DNA of 64,000 nt from positions 1 through 64,000 of the forward strand of contig CAZHPA010000005.1 in assembly GCA_964533945.1 (NCBI GenBank), given 5' to 3'. Positions 46,092 through 54,936 of this stretch are shown in pieces (position 1 is the stretch's first letter; every line of letters begins with the position of its first letter). The notes below the pieces were generated by a model. That model worked only from the letters and a program-made list of their open reading frames with translations. It did no database searches and had not been told where the DNA came from. The stretch comes from CAZHPA01 sp964533945 (GTDB lineage: Bacteria; Bacillota; Clostridia; Lachnospirales; WRBF01). The position numbers and the translations under genes are program-made.

Positions 46092-46147
46092 TTGAATTGT
46101 ACAAAGGTTTGTGATATTTTAAATTTAGGGGTTTTAAACAAACCTTT
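46092..46147 (+). promoter_or_regulatory. Promoter and overlapping inverted repeat upstream of the EF-G paralogue
   Basis: TTGAAT (46092-46097), 17-bp spacer, TATTTT (46115-46120). A perfect 10-bp inverted repeat, AAAGGTTTGT (46103-46112) and ACAAACCTTT (46138-46147), has its left arm in the spacer, so it may be an operator. Confidence 0.5.
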
Positions 46148-46224
46148 AAAAGCTTCAAACATTTTTGTTAGCTATAGACAAAGTTTTTGCTTGCTTAAAA
46201 CTATTTCGTCAGGAGGTTTTTAAT

Positions 46225-48303
46225 ATGAAAAGTTATTCTGCAAAAGAAATTCGCAACGTTGCCGTTTTAGGACATAGCGGCTGCGGCAAAACATCAATAA
46301 TCGAGGCAGTGCTTAATGTTTGCGGACTTACAACAAGACTTGGAAAAGTTGAAGATGGCAATACAATAAGCGATTATGACCCCGAAGAAATTCGCAGAAA
46401 AGTTTCAATTAGTACATCAATTATACCTGTTGAGTGGTTGAACAATAAAATAAACTTTCTTGATACACCCGGCTATTTTGATTTTGTTGGAGAAGTTAAA
46501 CAAGCGCTATCTGTTGCCGATTTGGCTTTAATTGTTGTTTCGGCAAAATCTGGAATTGAAGTTGGAACAGAAAAAGCGTGGGAATATGCGGAACAACTTG
46601 GCATTCCTAAAATAATTTTTGTAAACGGAATGGACGATGAAAACGCCGATTTTGACAAAGTTGTAGAACAATTAAAATCAGTTTTTGGCAAAAGCATTGC
46701 CCCGTTGCAAGTTCCTTTCAAAGAAAACAACAAGTTTGTTGGCTATATTAACTCAATTAAAAAAGAAGGAAGAAGATTTGTTGGTGGTAAAAACGAGCCT
46801 TGTTCTGTTCCTCCTGGAATGGAAGATGCTGTTGATGAAGCACGCCTAATGATTGAAGAAGCTGTTGCAGAAACAGACGACGATTTAATGGAAAAATTCT
46901 TTAATGAAGAGCGCTTTACTGTTGATGAACTTAAGCAAGGGGTTGCAAGAGGCGTTTTGACTCGTGAAGTTAGCCCTGTTATATGTGGCTCTGCGGCACA
47001 AAACATTGGTATGCGTGGACTTTTAAACAGCTTAATTGCATTTATGCCGCCTGCTTCTGAATTGCGTCCTTTGGTTTTGGCAAAAGACTTCAAAACAGGC
47101 GAGGAAATTGAAGTTAAATGTGACGAAAGTTCCCCTGTTTCTGCTTTTGTGTTTAAAACAATTGCAGACCCATATGTTGGGCGTTTAAGCTTATTTAGGG
47201 TAATTTCCGGCGTAATTAAAAAAGACACATTGCTTTTCAATCCACGACAAGAAAAAGACGAAAAACCGGGGCATATTTACATTATGCGAGGAAAAGAACA
47301 AATTGAAGTTAGCGAACTACGTGCAGGCGATATTGGAGCTGTTGCAAAGCTTCAAAGCGTTGGCACTCAAGATACACTTTGCTCTAAAGACAAGCCTGTT
47401 TTACTTAAAGAAATAGAATTTCCGGAATCATTAATGTCTATGGCTATAGTTCCAAAAGGAAAAGGCGACGAAGATAAAATTAGTCAAGCCCTTTCAAAAT
47501 TGCTTGAAGAAGATAAAACCCTTAAATTTGAAGTTAATACAGAAACAAAGCAGTCTGTTGTTTCGGGAGTTGGCGATAACCAATTAGATGTTTTGGTTAA
47601 CAAATTAAAAACACGCTATAAGCTAGATGTTGAATTACTTACGCCAATTGTTCCGTATCGTGAAGTTATTAAAGGCAAAGTTAAAGTTCAAGGCAAATAC
47701 AAAAAGCAATCGGGTGGGCATGGGCAATACGGTGACGTTCATATGGAATTTGAGCCTTCCCACGATTTAACTACTCAATATATATTCGAGGAAAAAATAT
47801 TTGGAGGAGCAGTTCCCCGTCAATATTTCCCCGCTGTTGAAAAAGGCATTCAAGAATGCGTTAAAGCAGGCCCACTTGCAGGCTATCCTGTTGTTGGCAT
47901 AAAAACAACGCTTGTTGATGGCTCGTATCACCCTGTTGATTCTTCTGAAATGGCGTTTAAAATGGCGGCAACTCAAGCATTTAAAGATGCCTTTATGAAG
48001 GCAAAACCAGCATTGTTAGAACCAATTGCAAAAGTTGAAGTAATTGTTCCCGATGATTACACAGGTGATATTATGGGCGACTTGAACAAAAGACGTGGTA
48101 GAATTTTGGGCATGGACAAAGAAGGCAAAAAGCAAAAGATTTCAGCAGAAGTGCCTTTGGCAGAAATGTTTAAATATGCAACCGATTTGCGTTCTATAAC
48201 TCAAGGCAGAGGAATGTTTACATTAAAGTTTGAACGTTATGATGAAGCACCAAATGACGTTCAACAAAAAGTTATTGAAGCAAGGAAAAAAGAATTGGCT
48301 TAG
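46225..48303 (+). CDS. Elongation factor G-like GTPase (EF-G paralogue)
   Basis: A 692-residue translational GTPase of the EF-G superfamily. It is probably a second EF-G-like protein beside the canonical fusA, which is not in this window. ATG 46225 has AGGAGG 9 nt upstream. G1 reads GHSGCGKTS (residues 16-24), unlike the AHIDAGKTT of canonical EF-G. G3 is DTPGYFDF. G4, normally NKxD, reads NGMD in IIFVNGMDDEN. Domains II to V follow, with KQSGGHGQYGDV and GDIMGDLNKRRGRILGM being typical. The G1 and G4 differences fit the FusA2-type branch or altered nucleotide handling. It is monocistronic. Confidence 0.88.
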   Translation: MKSYSAKEIRNVAVLGHSGCGKTSIIEAVLNVCGLTTRLGKVEDGNTISDYDPEEIRRKVSISTSIIPVEWLNNKINFLDTPGYFDFVGEVKQALSVADLALIVVSAKSGIEVGTEKAWEYAEQLGIPKIIFVNGMDDENADFDKVVEQLKSVFGKSIAPLQVPFKENNKFVGYINSIKKEGRRFVGGKNEPCSVPPGMEDAVDEARLMIEEAVAETDDDLMEKFFNEERFTVDELKQGVARGVLTREVSPVICGSAAQNIGMRGLLNSLIAFMPPASELRPLVLAKDFKTGEEIEVKCDESSPVSAFVFKTIADPYVGRLSLFRVISGVIKKDTLLFNPRQEKDEKPGHIYIMRGKEQIEVSELRAGDIGAVAKLQSVGTQDTLCSKDKPVLLKEIEFPESLMSMAIVPKGKGDEDKISQALSKLLEEDKTLKFEVNTETKQSVVSGVGDNQLDVLVNKLKTRYKLDVELLTPIVPYREVIKGKVKVQGKYKKQSGGHGQYGDVHMEFEPSHDLTTQYIFEEKIFGGAVPRQYFPAVEKGIQECVKAGPLAGYPVVGIKTTLVDGSYHPVDSSEMAFKMAATQAFKDAFMKAKPALLEPIAKVEVIVPDDYTGDIMGDLNKRRGRILGMDKEGKKQKISAEVPLAEMFKYATDLRSITQGRGMFTLKFERYDEAPNDVQQKVIEARKKELA

Positions 48304-48309
48304 AAAAAC

Positions 48310-48355
48310 GGGCGGCGGTCAAAAACTTAAAATTAAGTTAATGCCGCCCATTTAT
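48310..48355 (+). terminator. Terminator after the EF-G paralogue
   Basis: GGGCGGC (48310-48316) pairs with GCCGCCC (48343-48349), followed by ATTTATAA. It lies between two converging genes. Confidence 0.65.
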
Positions 48356-48360
48356 AATGT

Positions 48361-48963
48361 TCATTTAATCTTTCCAATAATTTCTATCTCTCCGCCGGCC
48401 TTATAGCTTCCCGTGCAATTGTATGCCCATCTTCCTTTGGAAAGCTTTATTTCTTCAGACGTGTTAGCAGAACCAATTGCAAACGCTTCAACTTGCTGGC
48501 CTTTGGGATTAAAGAAATATAAATTCACGTTTCCGTCGATATTAGAGTTAATTTCTAAAACTAATGTTTGATTGTCTTTTGCTTCAAAAAAACCTGATGA
48601 AATTATTCTATCACCTTGACTTCTTAAAGCCATAATAACATTTTCTTCAACGTTTTCGGAATTGCTTTTGCTAATATTTTTACTTGAAGTTAAATCAACA
48701 GAATTATTTTTCTCATTCCAATTAACATCATACCCTATATGTTCAAGTATTTCTCTAACCGGCATATATAACTTTGAATCTTTTTCGCCATCTTTAACAA
48801 TTGAAACAAGCGAATTGTTTAAAGGAATTTGCTTTCCATCAAGCGTTACTGTAGTGTTACTAAAATTAGCCTTTTTAATTCCGCCGGCAGCAAATGCCGT
48901 TGTAATTCCAACGCTTCCAATTAAAATTCCGGCAACTAAGCTTTTTAGATGAAACTTTTTCAT
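48361..48963 (-). CDS. Secreted stalk-domain protein
   Basis: A 200-residue exported protein of unknown function. The signal peptide (1-26, ending TTAFAAGG) is followed by a copper amine oxidase N-terminal-like stalk domain (about 30-95: VTLDGKQIPL, LYMPVREILEHIGYDVNWNE). A small beta-rich C-terminal domain (about 105-200) may be a carbohydrate-binding or Ig-like fold. The first half resembles the N-terminus of the protein at 205-2550 but lacks the tandem repeats. GGGGG precedes the ATG. It is a single gene flanked by terminators. Confidence 0.8.
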   Translation of the reverse strand: MKKFHLKSLVAGILIGSVGITTAFAAGGIKKANFSNTTVTLDGKQIPLNNSLVSIVKDGEKDSKLYMPVREILEHIGYDVNWNEKNNSVDLTSSKNISKSNSENVEENVIMALRSQGDRIISSGFFEAKDNQTLVLEINSNIDGNVNLYFFNPKGQQVEAFAIGSANTSEEIKLSKGRWAYNCTGSYKAGGEIEIIGKIK

Positions 48964-48998
48964 AAAATACCCCCAAGCTCTAAAAATATAAACAACCT

Positions 48999-49030
48999 AA
49001 AAAGGCAATCAAAGACTGCCTTTTTGTTAA
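48999..49030 (-). terminator. Terminator of nagB
   Basis: AAAAAGGCA (48999-49007) pairs with TGCCTTTTT (49017-49025). The leftward nagB transcript would end in a run of T after this stem. Confidence 0.8.
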
Positions 49031-49056
49031 TTTGAATTAAATTTTTAATTAAGATT

Positions 49057-49764
49057 TTAGTCAGCAAAAATAACTGTAACATCATTATGATATTGTAATA
49101 CAGAAGCAGGGTTTGAAGGTGTTACAGGTTCGTTAAATGCTTTTTCAAGCATTTCTTTCTTTTCTGCGCCATTAGCAACTAACAAAATGCTTTTTGCTCT
49201 CATAATTGTACCAATACCCATAGTTATGGCAGTTTTAGGTACTTCATCTTTGCTGTTATAAAAACGTGCATTAGCTTCTATTGTGTCTTCTGTTAATTTA
49301 ACTTGATGTGTTGCAACTGAAAAAACTTCTTCTGGTTCATTAAAAGCAATATGTCCGTTTCTTCCAATTCCTAAAAGCTGTAAATCAACGCCGCCTTTTT
49401 CTTTAATTTTTTGCTCGTATTCTGCACAGTTTTTGCAGCAGTCGTCGCCAATGCCGCTTGGAATGTATATTTTGTCTTCGGAAATGTTAATGTGGTTAAA
49501 TAATTGTTCGTGCATAAAAGCATAGTAGCTGTTTGGATCTGTTATTGGAACGCCCCAATATTCATCTAAGTTAAATGATGTAACGCCGCTAAAATCAACT
49601 ATGCCTGCTTTATATAACTCAATTAATTGTTTATATGTTCCGACAGGAGAGCTTCCTGTTGCAAAGCCCAAAACCGAGTTTGGATTTTTAAGCACTTGTG
49701 CTGCTATTATTGTTGCTGCTTTTTTGCTTAAATCTTCATAGCTTTTTGCTTTAATAAATACCAT
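49057..49764 (-). CDS. nagB: Glucosamine-6-phosphate deaminase
   Basis: A 235-residue enzyme converting glucosamine 6-phosphate to fructose 6-phosphate and ammonia. The phosphate loop is GFATGSSPVGTY, the general-base region is FNLDEYWGV with DPNSYYAFM, and the catalytic His lies in GIGRNGHIAFNEP. It is shorter than the E. coli enzyme and lacks the C-terminal allosteric extension, as do Gram-positive homologues. AAAGGGGAA precedes the ATG. It lies about 85 bp downstream of tRNA-Arg on the same strand, past a terminator. It would complete the use of amino sugars released by the GH101, GH123 and MurNAc systems. Confidence 0.95.
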   Translation of the reverse strand: MVFIKAKSYEDLSKKAATIIAAQVLKNPNSVLGFATGSSPVGTYKQLIELYKAGIVDFSGVTSFNLDEYWGVPITDPNSYYAFMHEQLFNHINISEDKIYIPSGIGDDCCKNCAEYEQKIKEKGGVDLQLLGIGRNGHIAFNEPEEVFSVATHQVKLTEDTIEANARFYNSKDEVPKTAITMGIGTIMRAKSILLVANGAEKKEMLEKAFNEPVTPSNPASVLQYHNDVTVIFAD

Positions 49765-49813
49765 ACACTAATTCCCCTTTAATCTATATTTTTATTAAGA
49801 ATTTAAAAGCCGA

Positions 49814-49845
49814 AAAGCCGACTTCCAAAAAAGGCAGTCGGCTTT
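49814..49845 (-). terminator. Terminator of tRNA-Arg
   Basis: AAAGCCGACT pairs with AGTCGGCTTT; the leftward transcript continues TTTCGGCTTTT. Confidence 0.75.
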
Positions 49846-49847
49846 AA

Positions 49848-49921
49848 CGTACGCAAAAGGATTTGAACCCTCGACCTTCTGGTCCGTAGCCAGACGCTCT
49901 ATCCAGCTGAGCTATGCGTAC
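49848..49921 (-). tRNA. tRNA-Arg (ACG)
   Basis: On the minus strand the acceptor GTACGCA pairs with TGCGTAC, the anticodon loop is CTACGGA (ACG) between TCTGG and CCAGA, and the T loop is TTCAAAT. CCA is not encoded. Confidence 0.95.
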
Positions 49922-49997
49922 ATATTGCATTAATTACTACATATGGCACGAACGAATAAAAGACGTTCGGTTGCTATGAATTGCTACAACGTTTAAT

Positions 49998-50026
49998 ATT
50001 ATAGCACATGAAAAATGTGTTGGCAA
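49998..50026 (-). promoter_or_regulatory. SigA-type promoter of tRNA-Arg
   Basis: On the minus strand TTGCCA (50026-50021), a 17-bp spacer and TATAAT (50003-49998), about 75 bp upstream of the tRNA. Confidence 0.8.
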
Positions 50027-50202
50027 CAGCTTTTACACAAAATATTTATTTTCATCATAATACATAAAATATTATATAAATATAGGCGTAATATGTTAGT
50101 ATTTACTAATATAATATTTTTAATTTTAAAATACTTATATACAAATGTAAAAAAATATGATACTTTTGTTAAGAATATACATTAAGTTTAGGAGGGGAAT
50201 GT

Positions 50203-53200
50203 GTGGGGAAGAAATTTTTTAGCCTTTTGTTATCTTTAATAATGGTTTTTGGAGTTTTTAATGTTACAGCATTTTCTAATATTGAAAATGTTGAAACAAT
50301 TATTAATGATTTTACAATAGGCGACAACATTAATCAATTTAAGTTTTACGGAAATTGGGGTACAAGCACAGGCTACCCTGATAGCTTTTATAATGGTGAT
50401 GAACATTGGACAAGAAGAACAGATGACCAAACTACAATGTCGTACACAATTAGGTTTTTTGGGAACGGAATTAAAGTTTATGGCAATAAAGACGTTGCAC
50501 ATGGAGTTGCAAACGTTAGCATTGACAGCGGAGAAGTTTTTGAAGTTGATTTAAGCAATTCAACAAGACTTTCTAAAGTGTTATTATTTGAAGTTTTGGA
50601 TTTAGAAGAAGGCGAGCACACTTTAACTTTTGTGGGTGCAAATAAGCGTGGGCAATTTAGCGACGCAACAGGAATGGCGCTTCAAGTTGATTATGCAGTT
50701 ATTTTACACAAGCCTTATGTTGCAACCGATATTTTAATTGATGAGCATATTAATATGTTTGAGTTAGGTGAAAAACAGCTTACGTTTTCTGTTGTTCCAA
50801 GTTTTGCTTCAGTATCAGACATAGCTTATTTGTCGGAAGATGAAAATATTGCAAAAGTTTCTTCAAGCGGTGTTGTTACAGGCGTTTCGCAAGGGACTAC
50901 AGCAATTACAATTTCTTCTGCAGCTGCAGGAATAAGCAAAACTGTTAAAATTAATGTGCTTAAAGCACCAAGTGCAGCTCATGTTATAGTTGGTAACAGT
51001 AACATTCACTATACGCAAAACTTATATGAACAAGTTGTTAATACTATAAATAACATAGAAAAAGCTTATGCGTGGAAAAACGACAAAATAAATTCTGAAT
51101 TAGTTATTGCATCAATACAGCCTTTAACTAACGTTACTGTTACGGCAAGCGATTTTATATCAAATGCACAAACTTTATCTAAAGACAGTATTAAAGTTAA
51201 CTACATAAAAGAAGTTAAAGGAAATCCGGCATATGGAATGGGTGTTGAACCCAAACCGCTATTTCCCGATATAATTGATACCGACGGCAATACACCAATT
51301 AACATAGCTGCAAATAGGCTTCAACCTGTTTGGATTGAAATTAATACACCTAAAAATGCAAAGGCAGGAATTTATAGTGGGAAAATTTTTGTTAGTGCAG
51401 CAGAGCTTTTAGAGCCTATTGAAATTAATTACACACTTGAAATTTTAGACATAACCATGCCGGAAACAAGTGAATATAGCTTATCAATTGAGGCGTGGCA
51501 ATATCCAGACAGCGTTGCAGCACACTACCAAGTTGCGCCGTGGTCTGAAGAGCATATTAACATACTTAAAAAACAAGCGATTATGGCTAAAGAATTTGCT
51601 TCAAACCAAATAACCGTACCTTTAGTTGATACTCCGTGGATTTCAGCCGGAGGCATAGACCAAACATACACTCCAACATCTGGAATGGTTAAGTGGGTTA
51701 AAGCGGCAAACGGAACATTAACATTCGATTTTTCAATTATGGATAAATGGATTGAGCTTAACATGGAAACTGGAAATGTTGATAAAATTGCACTTTTTGG
51801 AATGATTCCTTGGTCTACTCCATACTCATTTTATGATGCTAATAACAATAAAACTATAGAGCATATAAGCGTTGGAAGTGCTAGGTGGGTTGAAGTTTGG
51901 ACGGCTTTTCTTGAAGCTTTTGTGCCCCATATGGAACAAAAAGGCTGGTTTAATAAATGCTATATGGCAGCAGACGAAAGAAGTAAAGAACAAATGCTTG
52001 CAATGATTAACTTAATTGCCAAATTTCCTAGTTTGGATGGAAAAATACTTAAAAAATCATTCGCTCTTGACCATTTCGACGGAGAATACGCAAGCGTTTC
52101 TGCTGAAGCAGATGCCGTTTTTGTTGGATATAGTGCAGTAGCAAACAACACTTCTGCGTATGAAGCATTTAAAAATATGCGTGAGGCAAGCAGCGAAAAG
52201 CAATATACAACAGGTATATACACTTGCACAGGAATGTTTCCGAATAGTTTTACATATAGTATGCCTGGTGAAAGCTATTACACTATGCTTTATACGGGAG
52301 CCAAAGGCGCAAACGGCTATTTACGTTGGGCTTTAGACGCATATGTAGCAGACCCTTTGCGTGATACATCGCACAGACTTTTTGAATCCGGCGATTGCTT
52401 TTTAATATATCCTGATGAAGTGCAAAATAAGTTAAACCCAACAACAAAATTTTCCGTTAGACTAAGAAAGTTAATAGAAGGAAATAGCGATGTTAACAAA
52501 CTTAGATATATTGCAAAAAATTCGGAAGTTTTAAAAGAAGACGTTAGCAAAGTTTTTGCAAGTGTTAAAAATGGGTATTCTCAAACAGGTGGCGGCAATG
52601 CTTCTGCCGAAACTAAAGCTTTACTTCCTTCTGATATGGATAAAATAAAACAGCAAATTTTTGAGATTTCTAAAAAATATGAAGCTATTAATCCTGATAA
52701 TAATGAGCAAATGAAGCTGGAAGTATTTAATGCAAAAGGCACGCTTGGCAAAGAAGTTGTTGTAACAGTTAAATTATTAAATAATAGCGGAGTTAGCTCA
52801 GGAAGATTTAGGCTTTTATATGACAATTCTAAATTAACCCCTATTTCATATGAAAAATTTGGAATGTTTGATAGCAATGTATTTACTTCAAACATTGACA
52901 GCGGCGCAAGTCTTGAAAGTCTTGAATTTGTTACTTTTGCTTGGGGAAATAGCTTTGATGTATTTGATAATGGAGAAATAAAAATTAAGTTTAAAATAAG
53001 CGATAAAGCTAATGTTACATTAATTCCTATCACTATAGGATATACAGACTTTTCAAATGATGCTTATGAAAAAATTGATGTTTTATGTGTTGATGGTGAA
53101 GTTGAAGTTACAGACATTCTTTATGGAGATATTTATGAAGACGGCGTTGTTAATGCTAGAGACTTAACAAGGCTTTTGCAATATCTTGCCCATTGGAACA

Positions 53201-53319
53201 TTGAACTTTCTGAAAGAGAATTACAAGCAGCAGACGTATGCAAAGATGGAGAAATTAACGGAAACGACTTAGTAAGGCTTTTGCAGTATTTGGCTGAATG
53301 GGATGTTTTGCTTGGATAA
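50203..53319 (+). CDS. Secreted GH123-like glycosidase (DUF4091) with cohesin and dockerin
   Basis: A 1038-residue exported enzyme, probably a beta-N-acetylgalactosaminidase of the GH123/DUF4091 group. GTG 50203 follows AGGAGGGG. Order: signal peptide (1-24); a galactose-binding-like sandwich (about 30-165); a Big_2 Ig-like domain (about 175-255); a GH123 N-terminal sandwich and barrel (about 260-800), with the adjacent acidic pair Asp591-Glu592 in MAADERSK standing where the family has its Asp-Glu catalytic pair for substrate-assisted catalysis; a cohesin (about 838-965); and a type I dockerin (about 972-1035) with loops DIYEDGVVNARD and DVCKDGEINGND. The cohesin-dockerin tail resembles that of the GH101 enzyme 32 kb away. 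GH123 assignment is from the overall pattern and could be another DUF4091 activity. Confidence 0.85.
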   Translation: MGKKFFSLLLSLIMVFGVFNVTAFSNIENVETIINDFTIGDNINQFKFYGNWGTSTGYPDSFYNGDEHWTRRTDDQTTMSYTIRFFGNGIKVYGNKDVAHGVANVSIDSGEVFEVDLSNSTRLSKVLLFEVLDLEEGEHTLTFVGANKRGQFSDATGMALQVDYAVILHKPYVATDILIDEHINMFELGEKQLTFSVVPSFASVSDIAYLSEDENIAKVSSSGVVTGVSQGTTAITISSAAAGISKTVKINVLKAPSAAHVIVGNSNIHYTQNLYEQVVNTINNIEKAYAWKNDKINSELVIASIQPLTNVTVTASDFISNAQTLSKDSIKVNYIKEVKGNPAYGMGVEPKPLFPDIIDTDGNTPINIAANRLQPVWIEINTPKNAKAGIYSGKIFVSAAELLEPIEINYTLEILDITMPETSEYSLSIEAWQYPDSVAAHYQVAPWSEEHINILKKQAIMAKEFASNQITVPLVDTPWISAGGIDQTYTPTSGMVKWVKAANGTLTFDFSIMDKWIELNMETGNVDKIALFGMIPWSTPYSFYDANNNKTIEHISVGSARWVEVWTAFLEAFVPHMEQKGWFNKCYMAADERSKEQMLAMINLIAKFPSLDGKILKKSFALDHFDGEYASVSAEADAVFVGYSAVANNTSAYEAFKNMREASSEKQYTTGIYTCTGMFPNSFTYSMPGESYYTMLYTGAKGANGYLRWALDAYVADPLRDTSHRLFESGDCFLIYPDEVQNKLNPTTKFSVRLRKLIEGNSDVNKLRYIAKNSEVLKEDVSKVFASVKNGYSQTGGGNASAETKALLPSDMDKIKQQIFEISKKYEAINPDNNEQMKLEVFNAKGTLGKEVVVTVKLLNNSGVSSGRFRLLYDNSKLTPISYEKFGMFDSNVFTSNIDSGASLESLEFVTFAWGNSFDVFDNGEIKIKFKISDKANVTLIPITIGYTDFSNDAYEKIDVLCVDGEVEVTDILYGDIYEDGVVNARDLTRLLQYLAHWNIELSERELQAADVCKDGEINGNDLVRLLQYLAEWDVLLG

Positions 53320-53390
53320 TATTAATTGTTTTATTTCAAGCAGATTATATAATTAGAAAATAAACCTCTTCATAAATTACTTTAAACTAA

Positions 53391-53435
53391 AACCCTGTAA
53401 ATATGACTTTGTCATACTACAGGGTTCCTTTTATT
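53391..53435 (+). terminator. Terminator between the GH123-like gene and murP
   Basis: AACCCTGTA (53391-53399) pairs with TACAGGGTT (53418-53426), with an inner TATGAC/GTCATA, followed by CCTTTTATTTT. Confidence 0.85.
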
Positions 53436-53463
53436 TTAGTACTGTTTTACTAATACCATTAGG

Positions 53464-54888
53464 CTAAACATTTGCAACTAAATCGTCTTTTATAAATAAA
53501 TAAGTAATTAAAAATCCGCCAATATAAGAAATTAAAATACCTATTGTATAATTAAGCATAGAACCCGGCTGCATTAACGGAATTGCAACTATCCCTGAAG
53601 GTCCCCATGCTGTTGCCATTACCTTAGTTAGCATTACATAAGCACCACCAAAACCTGCGCCTAATCCAGCTGTTATAAATGGTTTTCCAAGAGGAAGTGT
53701 TACACCATAAATAAGCGGTTCGCCAACGCCTAAAATACCTGCAGGAAGTGCGCCTGTTATAACTTGTTTAATTCTTACGTTATTAACTTTTTTAGCTTTT
53801 AAATATATAGCTATAGCTGCTCCAACTTGCCCTGCCCCTGCCATTGCCAAAACAGGAAATAGTGATACGCCGCCCATTTGTTCAAGTTGTACTGCATAAA
53901 TTGGTATAAGCCCGTGATGCAGCCCCAAAAGAACCATTGGTAAAAATGCTGCTGATAACACATAGCCAGAAATTACACTTACAACAGGGTTTTGAGAATT
54001 AATAATAACGCTTAACGCTGCCACAAGCCAATCGGATACAAAGCCCGAAATTGGCATTATTGCAAAGACAAATACTACACCAACTATAATTAAGCTTAAA
54101 AGCGGAGTTACTATTAAATCTAAAACATCGGGAGTTCTTTTTCTTATAAATTTTTCTACTTTTGCAAGAACCCAAACGCCTACTACAACACCTATAATAC
54201 CGCCTTTTCCTGTTGTTAATATTGATTTAAGGGCGTTGTCTGCGTTATATAGCCCAACCATTTCTGAAATTTGATTAATTTGCGCCATTATTGACATTGC
54301 GCCAACCATACCGCCCAATGCTTCTGTTGCGCCGAATTTTTTAGCTGAATTTACGCCTGTGAATATTGCAAAATAGCTTAAAAATGAACCGCCTGCAAGC
54401 CCGCACATAAGCTTTGTTAAGCTCCAGAAAGTGCTTTCAGCACTTAATGCACCTGTGTTTTGCATTGTTCCAAGAAGGCTTGAAAGACCGTTAAAAATAC
54501 CGGCAGCTATAATTGCAGGTATGAGAGGAATAAAAATTTCGCCGATTGTTCTTAAAGCGCTTTTAAGAGGGTTTTCTTTTTGTGCGCTTTTTAAGGCGGT
54601 TTTATTTTCTTTCCAATCATCTGTTACGGCTGCATCTCTTGTTAGGTTAAACTCTTCAACCATTGTGTCGCATAGTTTTTTTGCTTTTCCGGGTCCAACA
54701 ATAATTTGTGTTGTTACGCCTTCAACTAAACCTAAAACTCCTTGTGTATTTTTAATACCTTGAAAATCAGCTTTTGCGTTGTCTTTTAATTTAATTCTAA
54801 GCCTTGTCATACAATTTGTTATTGTTTGTATATTTTCTTTTCCGCCGCAAAGATTAAGAATAATTTTGCCAAGTTCGCTATTTGTCAT
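53464..54888 (-). CDS. murP: PTS EIIBC transporter, MurNAc type
   Basis: A 474-residue phosphotransferase permease that would import N-acetylmuramic acid as its 6-phosphate. ATG 54888 is chosen (GAGGTG 7 nt upstream); the GTG at 54903 overlaps that site. The EIIB domain (about 1-90) carries the phosphorylated Cys26 in TNCMTRLRI. The EIIC domain (about 105-470) has about ten membrane segments and the GVGEPLIYGV motif. There is no EIIA domain, so it needs an external EIIA, as in other MurP proteins. Substrate assignment rests on the adjoining murQ, murR and mupG; glucoside-family PTS members are similar in sequence. Confidence 0.87.
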   Translation of the reverse strand: MTNSELGKIILNLCGGKENIQTITNCMTRLRIKLKDNAKADFQGIKNTQGVLGLVEGVTTQIIVGPGKAKKLCDTMVEEFNLTRDAAVTDDWKENKTALKSAQKENPLKSALRTIGEIFIPLIPAIIAAGIFNGLSSLLGTMQNTGALSAESTFWSLTKLMCGLAGGSFLSYFAIFTGVNSAKKFGATEALGGMVGAMSIMAQINQISEMVGLYNADNALKSILTTGKGGIIGVVVGVWVLAKVEKFIRKRTPDVLDLIVTPLLSLIIVGVVFVFAIMPISGFVSDWLVAALSVIINSQNPVVSVISGYVLSAAFLPMVLLGLHHGLIPIYAVQLEQMGGVSLFPVLAMAGAGQVGAAIAIYLKAKKVNNVRIKQVITGALPAGILGVGEPLIYGVTLPLGKPFITAGLGAGFGGAYVMLTKVMATAWGPSGIVAIPLMQPGSMLNYTIGILISYIGGFLITYLFIKDDLVANV

Positions 54889-54936
54889 GATTTTACACCT
54901 CACTTTTTTTATGTTATGCCCTACAAATTAAATAAA

